Origin: Candidatus Gracilibacteria bacterium CG2_30_37_12
GTDB taxonomy: Bacteria > Patescibacteriota > Gracilibacteria > BD1-5 > UBA2023
Assembly: GCA_001873165.1 (NCBI GenBank)
Contig: MNYO01000090.1
Location: forward strand, 1-10,146
Length of the DNA stretch: 10,146 bases
Reading direction: 5' to 3'
The translations under genes were made by a program, and so were the position numbers. Under the pieces are notes generated by a model. The model was given only the letters and a program-made list of their open reading frames with translations. It had not been told where the DNA came from and made no database searches. Below are positions 1-8,101 of the stretch, in pieces; the stretch's first letter is position 1; every line of letters begins with the position of its first letter.

Positions 1-3
1 AAA

Positions 4-95
4 GGAAATTGCCTGAAATTCGCTATCCCCGTAGCAAGCTAACGGGGTATTACGCGAATTTCTCGCTACACTACGCTTGACGACCGGCAATTTCT
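4..95. repeat. Nested imperfect palindrome (dispersed intergenic repeat candidate)
   Basis: Three stems are nested. GAAATTGCC at 5-13 pairs with GGCAATTTC at 86-94. GAAATTCGC at 15-23 pairs with GCGAATTTC at 54-62. The CCCCGTAGC block at 27-35 pairs, with a one-base bulge, with GCTAACGGGG at 38-47. Positions 63-85 are an unpaired arm between the outer stems. It is much richer in G and C than the surrounding DNA and contains no gene. The architecture resembles small palindromic or MITE-like intergenic repeats. That it is a multicopy family is inference; only one full copy is visible here, plus a possible degenerate relative at 127-149. Confidence 0.6.
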
Positions 96-126
96 AAAAA
101 GTAGTTAGAGTAGGAAGAGTGGAATC

Positions 127-149
127 CCACACCGCAAGCAGCGGGGTAT
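127..149. repeat. Short GC-rich hairpin resembling the core of the upstream palindrome
   Basis: CCGC at 132-135 can pair with GCGG at 141-144 around the loop AAGCA. It shares the GCAAGC centre and the GGGGTAT right flank with the inner hairpin at 27-50, so it may be a truncated or diverged copy of the same core. The stem is short, so this is a weak call. The rest of 96-164 shows no gene or other structure. Confidence 0.35.
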
Positions 150-164
150 AAGAATTTAATAAAT

Positions 165-203
165 AAAAACTCCCTTTTCCATATCTTGGAAAAGGGAGTT
201 TTT
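165..203 (-). terminator. Rho-independent terminator of the ftsA-ftsZ unit
   Basis: A perfect 16-bp stem is formed by 165-180 and 188-203 around a 7-base loop. On the minus strand the 3' arm ends in TTTTTATTT, a normal U-tract, and the hairpin begins 11 bases past the ftsZ stop codon. Because the 5' arm begins with a run of A, the structure could also work for transcripts arriving from the left on the plus strand. Confidence 0.88.
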
Positions 204-213
204 ATCGTGTATG

Positions 214-1431
214 TTATTTCATCTTATTTCTCAAAAATGCAGGAACATCGAGATCAGATTGAGGTGCGATACTTGGAGTATTGGTATTTCTCTGAGAACT
301 CTGATTGGATGGTATATGCATCAAATCTTCTTGGTGTCCGAGCATCTTTTTCCCAAACTGATTTCCGATGGTTTTTGTTGCTTCTGGATATCGTTGATTT
401 GTATCGCCATTGAAACCAGTAGCAACAACAGTAATCTTGATTTCTCCTGTATAATTTTCATTGATCGTTGCTCCGAAAATAATATTTGCTTCTGGATCAC
501 ACGCTTCGGTAATGATACGAGCCGCTTCGTCAACCTCAAACATAGAAAGATCGGTTCCTCCTGTGATATTGAAGAGAAGTCCACGAGCTCCCGCGATAGA
601 AAGTTCGAGAAGAGGGGAGTCGACCGCCGCTCGGGCAGCCTCAACCGCTCGAGTTTCTCCACTTCCATACCCGATACCCATAAGAGCAGAACCAGCATTT
701 TCCATAACTGATCGAACATCAGCAAAGTCGACATTGATAAGTCCTGGAAGAGTAATGAGATCAGAAACTCCTTGTACTCCTTGATTGAGAACTTCATCTA
801 CGATATTGAATGCATCCAAAAGAGGAGTTTTTTTATCAATAATGGAGAGAATTTTATCATTGGGGATTGTGATGAGTGTATCTACTTTTTCCTTGAGTTT
901 ATCGTACCCATCGATGGCTTGAACAAATCGACGTTGTCCTTCAAAAGCGAAAGGTTTTGTAACAACTCCGATAACAAGTGCTCCGAGTCCTTTTGCAATT
1001 TCAGCGATAACAGGAGCTGCTCCTGTACCAGTTCCTCCACCAAGTCCACAAGTAACGAAAACCATATCAGCCCCCATAAGAGCTTGTTTGATTTCTTCAC
1101 TGGATTCTTCCGCCGCTTTTTTACCAACTTCTGGATTTGCTCCAGCTCCGAGTCCACGAGTCGTTGCTCGTCCGATATTGATTCGAACTTGTGCTTTGGA
1201 TGTAAAAAGTGCTTGAGCATCGGTATTGACTGCGATGAATTCTACTCCTTCGAGTCCAGATTGAATCATACGATTGATCGCATTGGAACCAGCTCCTCCA
1301 ACACCAACTACTTTAATACTTGCGACAGGAGATATATATTCTGATACGTGAATTTCTTCGGAACTTCTTGAAAAGTTTTTTCCTCCACCAAGGAGAGATT
1401 TAAGTTTGTCATCAGTTTTTCTGATAGCCAT
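214..1431 (-). CDS. ftsZ: Cell division protein FtsZ
   Basis: FtsZ is the tubulin-like GTPase that polymerises into the Z ring at mid-cell. The 405-residue product shows the family order clearly. The nucleotide-binding N-terminus has VGVGGAGSN at about 42-50. The tubulin signature GGGTGTG is at 131-137. The catalytic T7 loop NVDFAD is at 233-238, and [11 protein letters not shown] follows near 330-340. A short linker leads to the conserved C-terminal peptide DVPAFLRNK (about 394-402), which contacts FtsA and other partners. The N-terminal tail before the fold is about 36 residues, longer than in many homologues. The ATG start at 1431 is the first in frame and has no Shine-Dalgarno sequence. 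It ends in TAA, and by hand count none of its roughly 45 glycines uses TGA. It lies downstream of ftsA on the same strand with a palindromic element between them, and a strong terminator follows it. Confidence 0.97.
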   Translation of the reverse strand: MAIRKTDDKLKSLLGGGKNFSRSSEEIHVSEYISPVASIKVVGVGGAGSNAINRMIQSGLEGVEFIAVNTDAQALFTSKAQVRINIGRATTRGLGAGANPEVGKKAAEESSEEIKQALMGADMVFVTCGLGGGTGTGAAPVIAEIAKGLGALVIGVVTKPFAFEGQRRFVQAIDGYDKLKEKVDTLITIPNDKILSIIDKKTPLLDAFNIVDEVLNQGVQGVSDLITLPGLINVDFADVRSVMENAGSALMGIGYGSGETRAVEAARAAVDSPLLELSIAGARGLLFNITGGTDLSMFEVDEAARIITEACDPEANIIFGATINENYTGEIKITVVATGFNGDTNQRYPEATKTIGNQFGKKMLGHQEDLMHIPSNQSSQRNTNTPSIAPQSDLDVPAFLRNKMK

Positions 1432-1479
1432 ATATTTGGGAAAATTAGTAAAAATAAAAAGTTTGAATATTTATTGCTT

Positions 1480-1551
1480 TGTCATTCCGAACTCGTGTCG
1501 GAATCTTCATTTTAGAAAATAGGAAGATCCTGAAATAAATTCAGTATGACA
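1480..1551. repeat. 72-bp cross-shaped palindromic element between ftsA and ftsZ
   Basis: The terminal inverted repeats are TGTCAT (1480-1485) and ATGACA (1546-1551). Inside are a hairpin ATTCCGA/TCGGAAT (1484-1490 with 1498-1504), a central arm ATCTTC/GAAGAT (1503-1508 with 1523-1528) and a second hairpin CTGAA/TTCAG (1530-1534 with 1540-1544). Together they fold into a three-armed cruciform with only small overlaps between stems. This layout is typical of small non-coding palindromic repeats that spread through intergenic DNA. Membership of a multicopy family cannot be shown from one copy. In RNA it would form a large structure in the ftsA-ftsZ transcript. Confidence 0.65.
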
Positions 1552-1561
1552 GATATGTCAT

Positions 1562-2797
1562 TTATGGCATTATTTTTTTCAAAGCATTCTTGATAGATCC
1601 AAGGAATCCACCGAAAGAAAGATTAAATTTGAATCCACTCCGAGTCACTCCATATTTCTGAGAAAGAAGAAGTGTTCCGATAATTCCAGCAAACATTGGA
1701 TCTCCGATAGAGGTTCCGCTGATGAAGTCAGAATCTTCAGGGGTTCCTATCATAGAAGGAAGCCTCAGTACTTCTTTGGCAAGTTCATTGATATCTCGTG
1801 CTTTTGCACCACCTCCACTTATAACTGCTCCTTCTGGAAGCATTCCATCTCGTCCGATTTTCTTGAGCTCATTATTTACATAGTAGAAAATCTCACTATA
1901 ACGTGCTCGGATAATCTCAGAAAGGTACTTTCGAGAAATCGTGGTCGTTTCATTTTTGGAAATCTTTGCGAGATCAATCTCATCATCTTTTGCTTTTTCA
2001 TCTTTACAGAATCCGATAGAACCGTACTCGATTTTGAGTTTCTCTGCTGTGTCGATAGATACACGAGCTCCGAGAGCGATATCCGAAGTTACATGTTCTC
2101 CTCCTATGGGTATGACCGTTGCAAATATGAGAGATCCTTCCTCATATACGGCAACATCTGTCGTGCTTGCTCCGATATCGATACATACCACTCCGAGTTC
2201 TTTTTGTCTCTTGGAAAGAACCGCTTCTGGTGCTGCGAGGACATTTGGATAGATATCGAGAATATCCACACCCACATCGTAAATACCTTTTTTGATATTC
2301 GAGAGAATATTGCTAGAGATACAAAATATATGACTGCGAACTTCGAGTTTCTTCGCAGACATTCCAACTGGATTTTTGACACCAGATTCCATGTCGAGTG
2401 TGAATGCTTCTGGGATAACCTTGAGCACTACTTTGTTCATAAGATCTACTCCATTCTGACTCATATCGAGAACGCGATTTACATCCTCGGTGCTCACTTC
2501 TCCATGTGGCACAGAGATAATACCGTTGTTAGTAACTACTTCGATATTGGTTCCAGAAAGAGAAAGATAGATAGCAGAAACTTGCTCTCCAGTCATTCGT
2601 TCTGCTTCAGAAAGAGAATCGTCTATATTTTTTTTGAATTCATCCATATCGATGATATTTCCTTTTCGGATACCATTGGACTTCGCTATACCGACTCCGA
2701 GAACACGAAGTTTCTTGTCTTCAGTAAATGTGGCGATGACAGTTTTGATTTTTGCTGTTCCTATATCTATGGCGGTAAATACTTCTCCAGATACCAT
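1562..2797 (-). CDS. ftsA: Cell division protein FtsA
   Basis: FtsA is the actin-like ATPase that tethers FtsZ filaments to the membrane. The 411-residue product carries the actin-fold motifs: phosphate-1 loop AIDIGTAKIKT near residues 9-19, phosphate-2 loop CIDIGASTTDVAVY in the middle, and the adenosine motif AVISGGGAKARDINELAKEV towards the C-terminus. The last residues, GFLGSIKNALKKIMP, form a basic amphipathic helix matching the membrane-targeting sequence of the family. I chose the ATG at 2797 because the protein then begins just before the first beta-strand. The frame is open 14 codons further to a TTG at 2839, but that extension looks non-conserved. No Shine-Dalgarno sequence is seen and the stop is TAA. 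No TGA occurs among roughly 39 glycines. It probably forms one unit with ftsZ, which follows after 130 bp. Confidence 0.95.
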   Translation of the reverse strand: MVSGEVFTAIDIGTAKIKTVIATFTEDKKLRVLGVGIAKSNGIRKGNIIDMDEFKKNIDDSLSEAERMTGEQVSAIYLSLSGTNIEVVTNNGIISVPHGEVSTEDVNRVLDMSQNGVDLMNKVVLKVIPEAFTLDMESGVKNPVGMSAKKLEVRSHIFCISSNILSNIKKGIYDVGVDILDIYPNVLAAPEAVLSKRQKELGVVCIDIGASTTDVAVYEEGSLIFATVIPIGGEHVTSDIALGARVSIDTAEKLKIEYGSIGFCKDEKAKDDEIDLAKISKNETTTISRKYLSEIIRARYSEIFYYVNNELKKIGRDGMLPEGAVISGGGAKARDINELAKEVLRLPSMIGTPEDSDFISGTSIGDPMFAGIIGTLLLSQKYGVTRSGFKFNLSFGGFLGSIKNALKKIMP

Positions 2798-2860
2798 ACG
2801 TAGTGATTGATTAGTAGAAAATAAAAAGTTGGTGTACAAAAAATGTATTCAGGAGGATGC

Positions 2861-2866
2861 ATTATA
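2861..2866 (-). promoter_or_regulatory. Candidate -10 box of the ftsA promoter
   Basis: The minus strand reads TATAAT here, a perfect -10 hexamer preceded by CTG, about 64 bases upstream of the chosen ftsA ATG. No good -35 hexamer is visible at 16-18 bases spacing. Transcription starting around 2854 would give a leader of nearly 60 bases. The rest of the 283-bp gap (2798-3080) holds the tig promoter and no other gene that I can support. Confidence 0.5.
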
Positions 2867-3019
2867 CAGAGATACTTTCTCTATAAATGTTTCCTGTTTA
2901 ACGCGACATATTATATGGCGGAATGCCTATTTTTCAAATGGAAATAAAAAAATAAAGAATTCATTTTCCTGCATTCTTTTGAGAAGTTTTTCTCTATATT
3001 TTTTTTAAGGAAGAATACA

Positions 3020-3047
3020 TTTGCCTTTTTCTGATTTTTCATATAAT
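3020..3047 (+). promoter_or_regulatory. Promoter of tig
   Basis: A TTTGCC block at 3020-3025 is followed by a T-rich spacer and a perfect TATAAT at 3042-3047, about 33 bases before the ATG. The whole stretch matches the rpsO promoter region at 9515-9543 almost base for base, including the TTTTTCT spacer, which supports it as a real promoter. Confidence 0.7.
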
Positions 3048-3080
3048 AACGCCACTTTATATTCTGTAAAAATCCCATTT

Positions 3081-4409
3081 ATGCAAAGTAGTTCAAAAAA
3101 GCTCAATGCCTACACGGTAGAGCTTACCATCAAGGAAAATACAAAAGAATTCGACAAAGCTCGAATAGAAGCGATAGAAAATATCCGAAATAATGCGAGT
3201 ATCAAGGGTTTTCGTAAAGGAGCTCAGATACCCGAAGAAGTGATTGTGAAAGAATACGGAGAAGAAGTGATTCGTGAGCGAGCAGTAAATATGCTTCTTG
3301 ATAAGATTTACCATAAAGCTCTTCAAAAAGAGGGGATTGTTCCTGTTTCAGCTGGTACAGTTAAAGCTATTGTCTCAGAATCTCCATTGGAAGTAATTCT
3401 TGATATAGAAGTGCTTCCAGAGGCAATTATCGACGAAAAGAAGATGAAGAAAATTAAAGTTAAAAAAACAGAAGTAAAAACGGAAGAAGATGAAGTAACT
3501 TCTACTATCACAGAAATCGAAAAAAGATTTACGCATTTCCATGATACTGGAAGCGAAAGTGAAGATGGATTCAATGCTTCTGAAGTGGTGATTGAAAAAG
3601 GGGATCGTGTAACTATCGATACACAAGGATTTGATAAACAAGGAGGGAAAGAGATTCCAGAAACAAAAGTTGCCGCATTTCCACTCGTTATCGGTTCTGG
3701 ATCTTTTATTCCAGGTTTTGAAGAGAAAATGATGGGAAAGAAAGTTGGTGAAGTGGTGGAATTCGATATCACCTTTCCAGCGGATTATCATTCAGAAGAG
3801 TTCAAAAATCGTACAGTATTCTTTATGACAACTATTTTCCGAATCGAAAAAGCACATAAACCAGAATGGACTCCAGAGTTTATCGAGAAACTTCGAGGAG
3901 TGAAGACTGATTTCGAAGGATTCAAAGAAGTACTTCGAAAAGAGATTCATAACGAGAAAGAATACCAAGCACGAGGAAAAGATGAACATAATCTCCTCAC
4001 AGAACTTATGGAAATTACTGAACTCGAGGTAGGCCCATCACTTGTCCAGAGCGAGATAGACCGAGTATTTTCTGAACAGAAAAGCAATATCGAATCTCAG
4101 GGATATACTATGAAAGATTATCTTTCTCATGCGAAACAAGACGAGACTTCCTATAAAGAATCTATCGTAAAACCAGAAGCAATTCGTCGAGCAAAAGCAG
4201 AACTTATCCTCAAAAAAGTTCGAGAGATTCTCAATATTGAAGCAACAGAAGAAGAAATAAAAGAAGAAGTTGAAAAAGTAATTGCTGCGTATTCTAGTAG
4301 TAAGGTAGTAGACCGTCTTCGAGAGAAACTCATTCCTGGAGATGATTACTACGAAGATATCAAGAATCGGGTGACATACCGAAAAGTGGTTGATTCATTT
4401 TTTGCTTAA
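3081..4409 (+). CDS. tig: Trigger factor (ribosome-associated chaperone, FKBP-type PPIase)
   Basis: Trigger factor binds the ribosome exit tunnel through its N-terminal domain and shields nascent chains. The 442-residue protein has the ribosome-binding signature GFRKGAQIP at 43-51. An FKBP-like peptidyl-prolyl isomerase domain spans about 170-258 and includes IGSGSFIPGFE (204-214) and FPADYHSEEF. A long helical C-terminal chaperone domain rich in Glu, Lys and Arg completes it. Order and length match the family. The ATG at 3081 is preferred over an upstream TTG at 3021, because that TTG lies inside the promoter's -35 region. No Shine-Dalgarno sequence is visible. The stop is TAA and no TGA is used among about 22 glycines. 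It is divergent from ftsA and followed by secA, linking co-translational folding with export. Confidence 0.95.
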   Translation: MQSSSKKLNAYTVELTIKENTKEFDKARIEAIENIRNNASIKGFRKGAQIPEEVIVKEYGEEVIRERAVNMLLDKIYHKALQKEGIVPVSAGTVKAIVSESPLEVILDIEVLPEAIIDEKKMKKIKVKKTEVKTEEDEVTSTITEIEKRFTHFHDTGSESEDGFNASEVVIEKGDRVTIDTQGFDKQGGKEIPETKVAAFPLVIGSGSFIPGFEEKMMGKKVGEVVEFDITFPADYHSEEFKNRTVFFMTTIFRIEKAHKPEWTPEFIEKLRGVKTDFEGFKEVLRKEIHNEKEYQARGKDEHNLLTELMEITELEVGPSLVQSEIDRVFSEQKSNIESQGYTMKDYLSHAKQDETSYKESIVKPEAIRRAKAELILKKVREILNIEATEEEIKEEVEKVIAAYSSSKVVDRLREKLIPGDDYYEDIKNRVTYRKVVDSFFA

Positions 4410-4415
4410 CTAAAC

Positions 4416-4449
4416 GAAAATCTCAAAGAAGAAATTCTTTGAGATTTTC
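4416..4449 (+). terminator. Hairpin between tig and secA (terminator or attenuator)
   Basis: A perfect 15-bp stem (4416-4430 with 4435-4449) closes on a GAAA tetraloop, 6 bases after the tig stop. The 3' arm ends in ATTTTC and is followed by AGTATATTC, so the U-tract is poor. Termination may therefore be partial, with some read-through into secA 35 bases further on. The hairpin could instead protect the 3' end of tig mRNA. I see no convincing separate secA promoter in 4450-4484. Confidence 0.65.
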
Positions 4450-4484
4450 AGTATATTCTAATTTAGATTTTCTCTCCCTATAAA

Positions 4485-7235
4485 ATGATAAATACTCTCA
4501 TTACAAAAATATTTGGTGATCCCTCTGATAAACGAGTTGCTTGATATACTGCTGATCTTGAAGCAATTAAAGCTCTTGAAGTGAAACTCGAATCAGAGCT
4601 TACCTCTTTGGATCTTGTGCAAGCAAAAACTCGAGATTTCATGGCGAAGTTTGAAGGTCTGGATTATCGACAAGATGAAGATTATAAAAAGATTCGTTCG
4701 ATTTTGAATGAAATAAAATTCGAGGCCTTTGCGGTACATCGTATCACTTGTAAGCTCATCAATAATCAGACCTTTGTACTCCCAGAGAATCGAGTTATGA
4801 AGTGGTCGATGGTTCCGTACGATGTTCAACTCGTTGGTGCACTTGCACTGCACGATGGTTCTATTGCCGAGATGCGAACCGGAGAAGGGAAGACTTTGGT
4901 TGCGACAATTGCTGCATATTTGAATGCACTTGCAGGACTTCCTGTGCATGTTGTGACAGTCAATGATTACCTTGCGAAACGAGATGCTCTAGAGATGGGG
5001 GTTATTTACCGAGCTCTTGGACTTACGGTCGGAGTAATCGTTCATAACCAGCAACCGAGCGAGAAACAGGAACAATACCGATGTAATGTCGTATATGCGA
5101 CCAATAATGAACTTGGATTCGATTATCTTCGAGATAATATGGCACCAACTTTGGAACGCCGTTCCATGGGGCCACTTTTCTTCGCGATTATTGATGAAGT
5201 GGATTCTATCCTCGTGGATGAGGCTCGAACTCCCCTTATTATCTCTGCTCCCGACAGTGAACCGACGAGTAAGTATATGAAGTTTGCTCAGATTGCAAAA
5301 AAGTTGGAAAATATAAAACATTATAAGATAGATGAGAAGATGAAAACAGCGAGTTTGACGGAAGAGGGAATTATAGAGATAGAGCGTATACTATGAATAG
5401 ACAATATCTATGTATCTGCTCATTACAACGATTTGCACCACATTGAAAACGCCCTCAAGGCAGAAACAGTCTATATCAAAGATGTAGATTATCTGTCTCG
5501 AAATGATGAAATTTTGATTATCGATGAACATACGGGACGTGTACTTTCTGGACGACGATATTCTGACGGACTTCATCAGGCTATCGAAGCCAAGGAAAAT
5601 GTGACTATTCAACAAGAATCTCGAACACTTGCATCCGTTACTTTTCAGAACTATTTCCGTCTCTATCGAAAACTTTCTGGGATGACTGGTACTGCCAAAA
5701 CCGAAGAAGAAGAATTTTATAAAATCTATCGATTAGAAGTTCTTTCTATTCCGACGAATCGCCCACTTATTCGAGATGATAAAACCGATCTCCTTTTCAA
5801 AAATGAGATGGGAAAATTTGCCTATGTTGTGAAACTTATCAAGGCATTTCATGAAGCAGGACAACCTGCTTTGATTGGAACAGTTTCTGTTGTAAAATCT
5901 GAATATTTGAGCGATCTTCTGACAAAAGAAGGCATTCCTCATAAAGTTCTCAATGCAAAACAAGATGCGAATGAAGCGGAGATTATCGGAGCAGCTGGTC
6001 AGTTTGGAGCGATTACTATTGCGACCAATATGGCAGGACGAGGAACTGATATTAAGGTATCGGAAGAAGTACGAAATCTGACTGGGGAAGTAACCGTCGA
6101 AGGACAAACGTATAAACTCGGAGGACTCGCAGTTATCGGAACAGAAAAACATGAAACACGTCGTATCGACAATCAGCTTCGTGGACGTTCTGGACGCCAG
6201 GGGGATCCAGGAATCTCTCAATTTATGGTGAGTCCACAGGATGATATTATGCGAGTGTTCGGAGGTGACACGCTTTCCTCTATTTTTAATTCTCCCGCGT
6301 TTGCTTCGATTCCCAATTATGAACCAATTCTCCGTTCTGCGATGCTCACAAAGCGTATCGATGGAGTTCAGAAACAAGTGGAAGGACGAAATTTTGATGT
6401 TCGAAAACATATTCTCGAATACGATGATGTTCTCAATCAACATCGTCTTGTAATCTACGGACGACGTAATAAGATTCTAGAAAAAGGTGATATTCACGAG
6501 GATATTCTCGATATTGTTCGTGATCAGGCAAATACTCTTGTGGAAAGTATTCTCTATTCTGACAATAAATACGATTGGGATTTTGATCACCTTATTTCTG
6601 AAATTAATACTTTTGCTCTCAAAGATATTCTTCAAACGGAACATATTACCGATGGAGAAGATAAAGAAGCGATAAAAGAAGTAGTGGCAAATCAGTTTGT
6701 GGCAACTATTGAGGCAATTCGTGCCAGTGCAAGTGTGGAAGAGTTCGCAGATTTTGAACGTCGTCTTATGCTCCAATCTATCGATGAACTTTGGATGCAA
6801 CATATTGATACTATGGCACATCTCCGAGAAGAAGTGGCTTTTGAAGGATTTGCTCAGAAAAATCCACTCATTGTCTATAAAGAACGAGCTTTTGATAAAT
6901 TTGTCGCACTTCTCAAAGAGGTTGGATTTAAGGTAACAAAAGGTCTTTTAACTGCTTCTCCTCGTCAGAAAATAGAACAGATCGAACTCGATGAAAAAAC
7001 GCTCCAAGCACTTCTGCAAACAGATGAAAGTGAATTGAAAAATTTGAATATCAATAATCTCCTTTCTGATGCGATGGCTCAAAAGTTTGGAGCTCCATGA
7101 CACCAGGAAGAAGGAGTTCGAGTATTTCAAGCGGACGCAAAAAAAGAACTTTCCTCTGAATATAAAAATGTTGGACGAAACGAAGTATGTCCTTGTGGAA
7201 GTGGAAAAAAGTTTAAACAATGTCACGGAAGATAA
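4485..7235 (+). CDS. secA: Preprotein translocase ATPase SecA (with three UGA-Gly codons)
   Basis: SecA is the motor that drives preproteins through SecYEG. Read with UGA as Gly it is one 916-residue protein. Visible motifs in order are the N-terminal ITKIFG, Walker A TGEGKT (about 132-137), [12 protein letters not shown], Walker B/DEAD region [18 protein letters not shown] (from 237), [21 protein letters not shown], the arginine-finger region [12 protein letters not shown], and the helical scaffold segment around [16 protein letters not shown]. The C-terminal zinc-binding tail has Cys902, Cys904, Cys913 and His914. In-frame TGA codons are at 4542 (residue 20), 5394 (304) and 7098 (872). The one at 304 sits in Leu-Gly-Ile-Asp-Asn, where homologues have Gly. 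Under the standard code the gene would lose its start and zinc tail. About 19 extra residues (around 93-111) precede the conserved YDVQL. The start follows CCCTATAAA with no Shine-Dalgarno sequence; the stop is TAA. Confidence 0.95.
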
Positions 7236-7259
7236 AAATTCCCAAATTAATAAGTCTCA

Positions 7260-7288
7260 TTTGCTTTTTAGAGAGAATTTCATACATT
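7260..7288 (+). promoter_or_regulatory. Promoter of the lepB-HD-truB operon
   Basis: TTTGCTTTTT begins at 7260 and resembles the -35 block of the tig and rpsO promoters. A weaker -10 box, TACATT at 7283-7288, follows TTGCTT (7261-7266) after 16 bases. It lies 32 bases before the lepB ATG and 24 bases after the secA stop. The better conserved half is the TTTGCT block. Confidence 0.5.
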
Positions 7289-7319
7289 ATCGTCAATTAT
7301 TTATTTTCCTCTTATTGTC

Positions 7320-8099
7320 ATGTCAGAAAACGAAATACTAGAAAAAGAGATTGTTCCTTCTGTCACCACAGAAGAGACAACTCCTATTAGAGAAATACCG
7401 ACTGAAGAATCTTCCAAAACTCCATTTCATGAAGTTATTGATATTATTATCATCCTCGTGGTAGTGATATTTGTTCGTACTTATATTGCTGCTCCTTTTC
7501 AGATCAGTGGTTCATCCATGGAGGAAAGTTATCATGACAGAGAATTTATCCTCGTGAATAAATTTTCATACGAGGATTTTTGACTTACAAAAGTGGGAGA
7601 TCCTGTTCGTGGAGATGTTGTTATTCTTCGTCCGCATGCATCCAATGGAAAAGAATATTATATCAAACGTGTGGTCGGAGCTCCTGGAGATACGATTCGT
7701 TTTTCTAGTGGAAATGTGTTATTGAAACAATCAGGAAAGACGAATTTTGTACAACTCGATGAACGATATCTTTCTCTCGCAAATAATGGAAAGACCTTTT
7801 TGCCCATCGATGTTAAGGAAACAGAATTTACGGTTCCAGAAGGAGAATATTTTGTCATGGGAGATAATCGAAATAATTCCTCGGATTCTCGTGCTTGTTT
7901 TCAATCATGTTCTATCTCTGGTTCCACTCACTTCGTCAGTCGATCAAATGTTGTTGGAAAGCTCTTTGTCGATTTTGGGTATATAAATCTCTTCCGAGAA
8001 TGAGGAGTTACGACGACGGGTAAATGGATATGGACGCATAATCCACGCTTTCTTTCTACGCCAAAAGATTGGGTGTACAATGAATTATCATCTTTATAA
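7320..8099 (+). CDS. lepB: Signal peptidase I (with two UGA-Gly codons)
   Basis: This membrane serine protease removes signal peptides from exported proteins outside the membrane. Read with UGA as Gly it is 259 residues. An acidic, Thr/Glu-rich cytoplasmic tail (about 1-35) precedes one membrane segment at about 39-58. Box B contains GSSM with the catalytic Ser66. Box D is YYIKRVVGAPGD with the general base Lys116. Box E is GDNRNNSSDSR at 181-191. Between box E and VVGK (211-214) lies a longer than usual loop with Cys193 and Cys197. TGA codons are at 7581 (residue 88) and 8001 (residue 228); the second precedes a tail of about 31 residues ending in TAA. Under the standard code the gene would break before its Lys box. 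It leads an apparent operon with the HD gene after 2 bp. SecA just upstream works in the same export pathway. Confidence 0.93.
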
Positions 8100-8101
8100 A
8101 A

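Noticed and set aside
1..149. CRISPR-like repeats or an RNA gene at the left edge
   Set aside because: The repeated pieces are inverted and diverged, without regular spacing, and no tRNA or rRNA fold is recognisable.
211..711. Plus-strand open frames across ftsZ, and the similar long frame at 2093-2803 across ftsA
   Set aside because: They are antisense shadows of clear ftsZ and ftsA reading frames, with no family motif.
2851..2888. AGGAGG followed by ATG on the plus strand in the ftsA-tig gap
   Set aside because: The ATG touches the AGGAGG with no spacing and the frame ends after nine codons, and the segment overlaps the minus-strand ftsA -10 box.
3021..3080. TTG start extending trigger factor by 20 residues
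   Set aside because: The TTG is part of the TTTGCC promoter block and the extra residues precede the normal N-terminus of the family; ATG 3081 is better.
4479..4486. TATAAAAT as a -10 box for secA
   Set aside because: It overlaps the start codon, so transcription would begin inside the gene.
5733..6443. Minus-strand open frame of 236 codons inside secA
   Set aside because: It lies antisense to the most conserved part of SecA and its translation resembles no family.
4581..7100. Under the standard code secA appears as two separate genes with broken ends
   Set aside because: The pieces are in the same frame, separated only by TGA, and join into a complete SecA including the start and the C-terminal zinc motif. 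They are recoded glycines, not a split gene.
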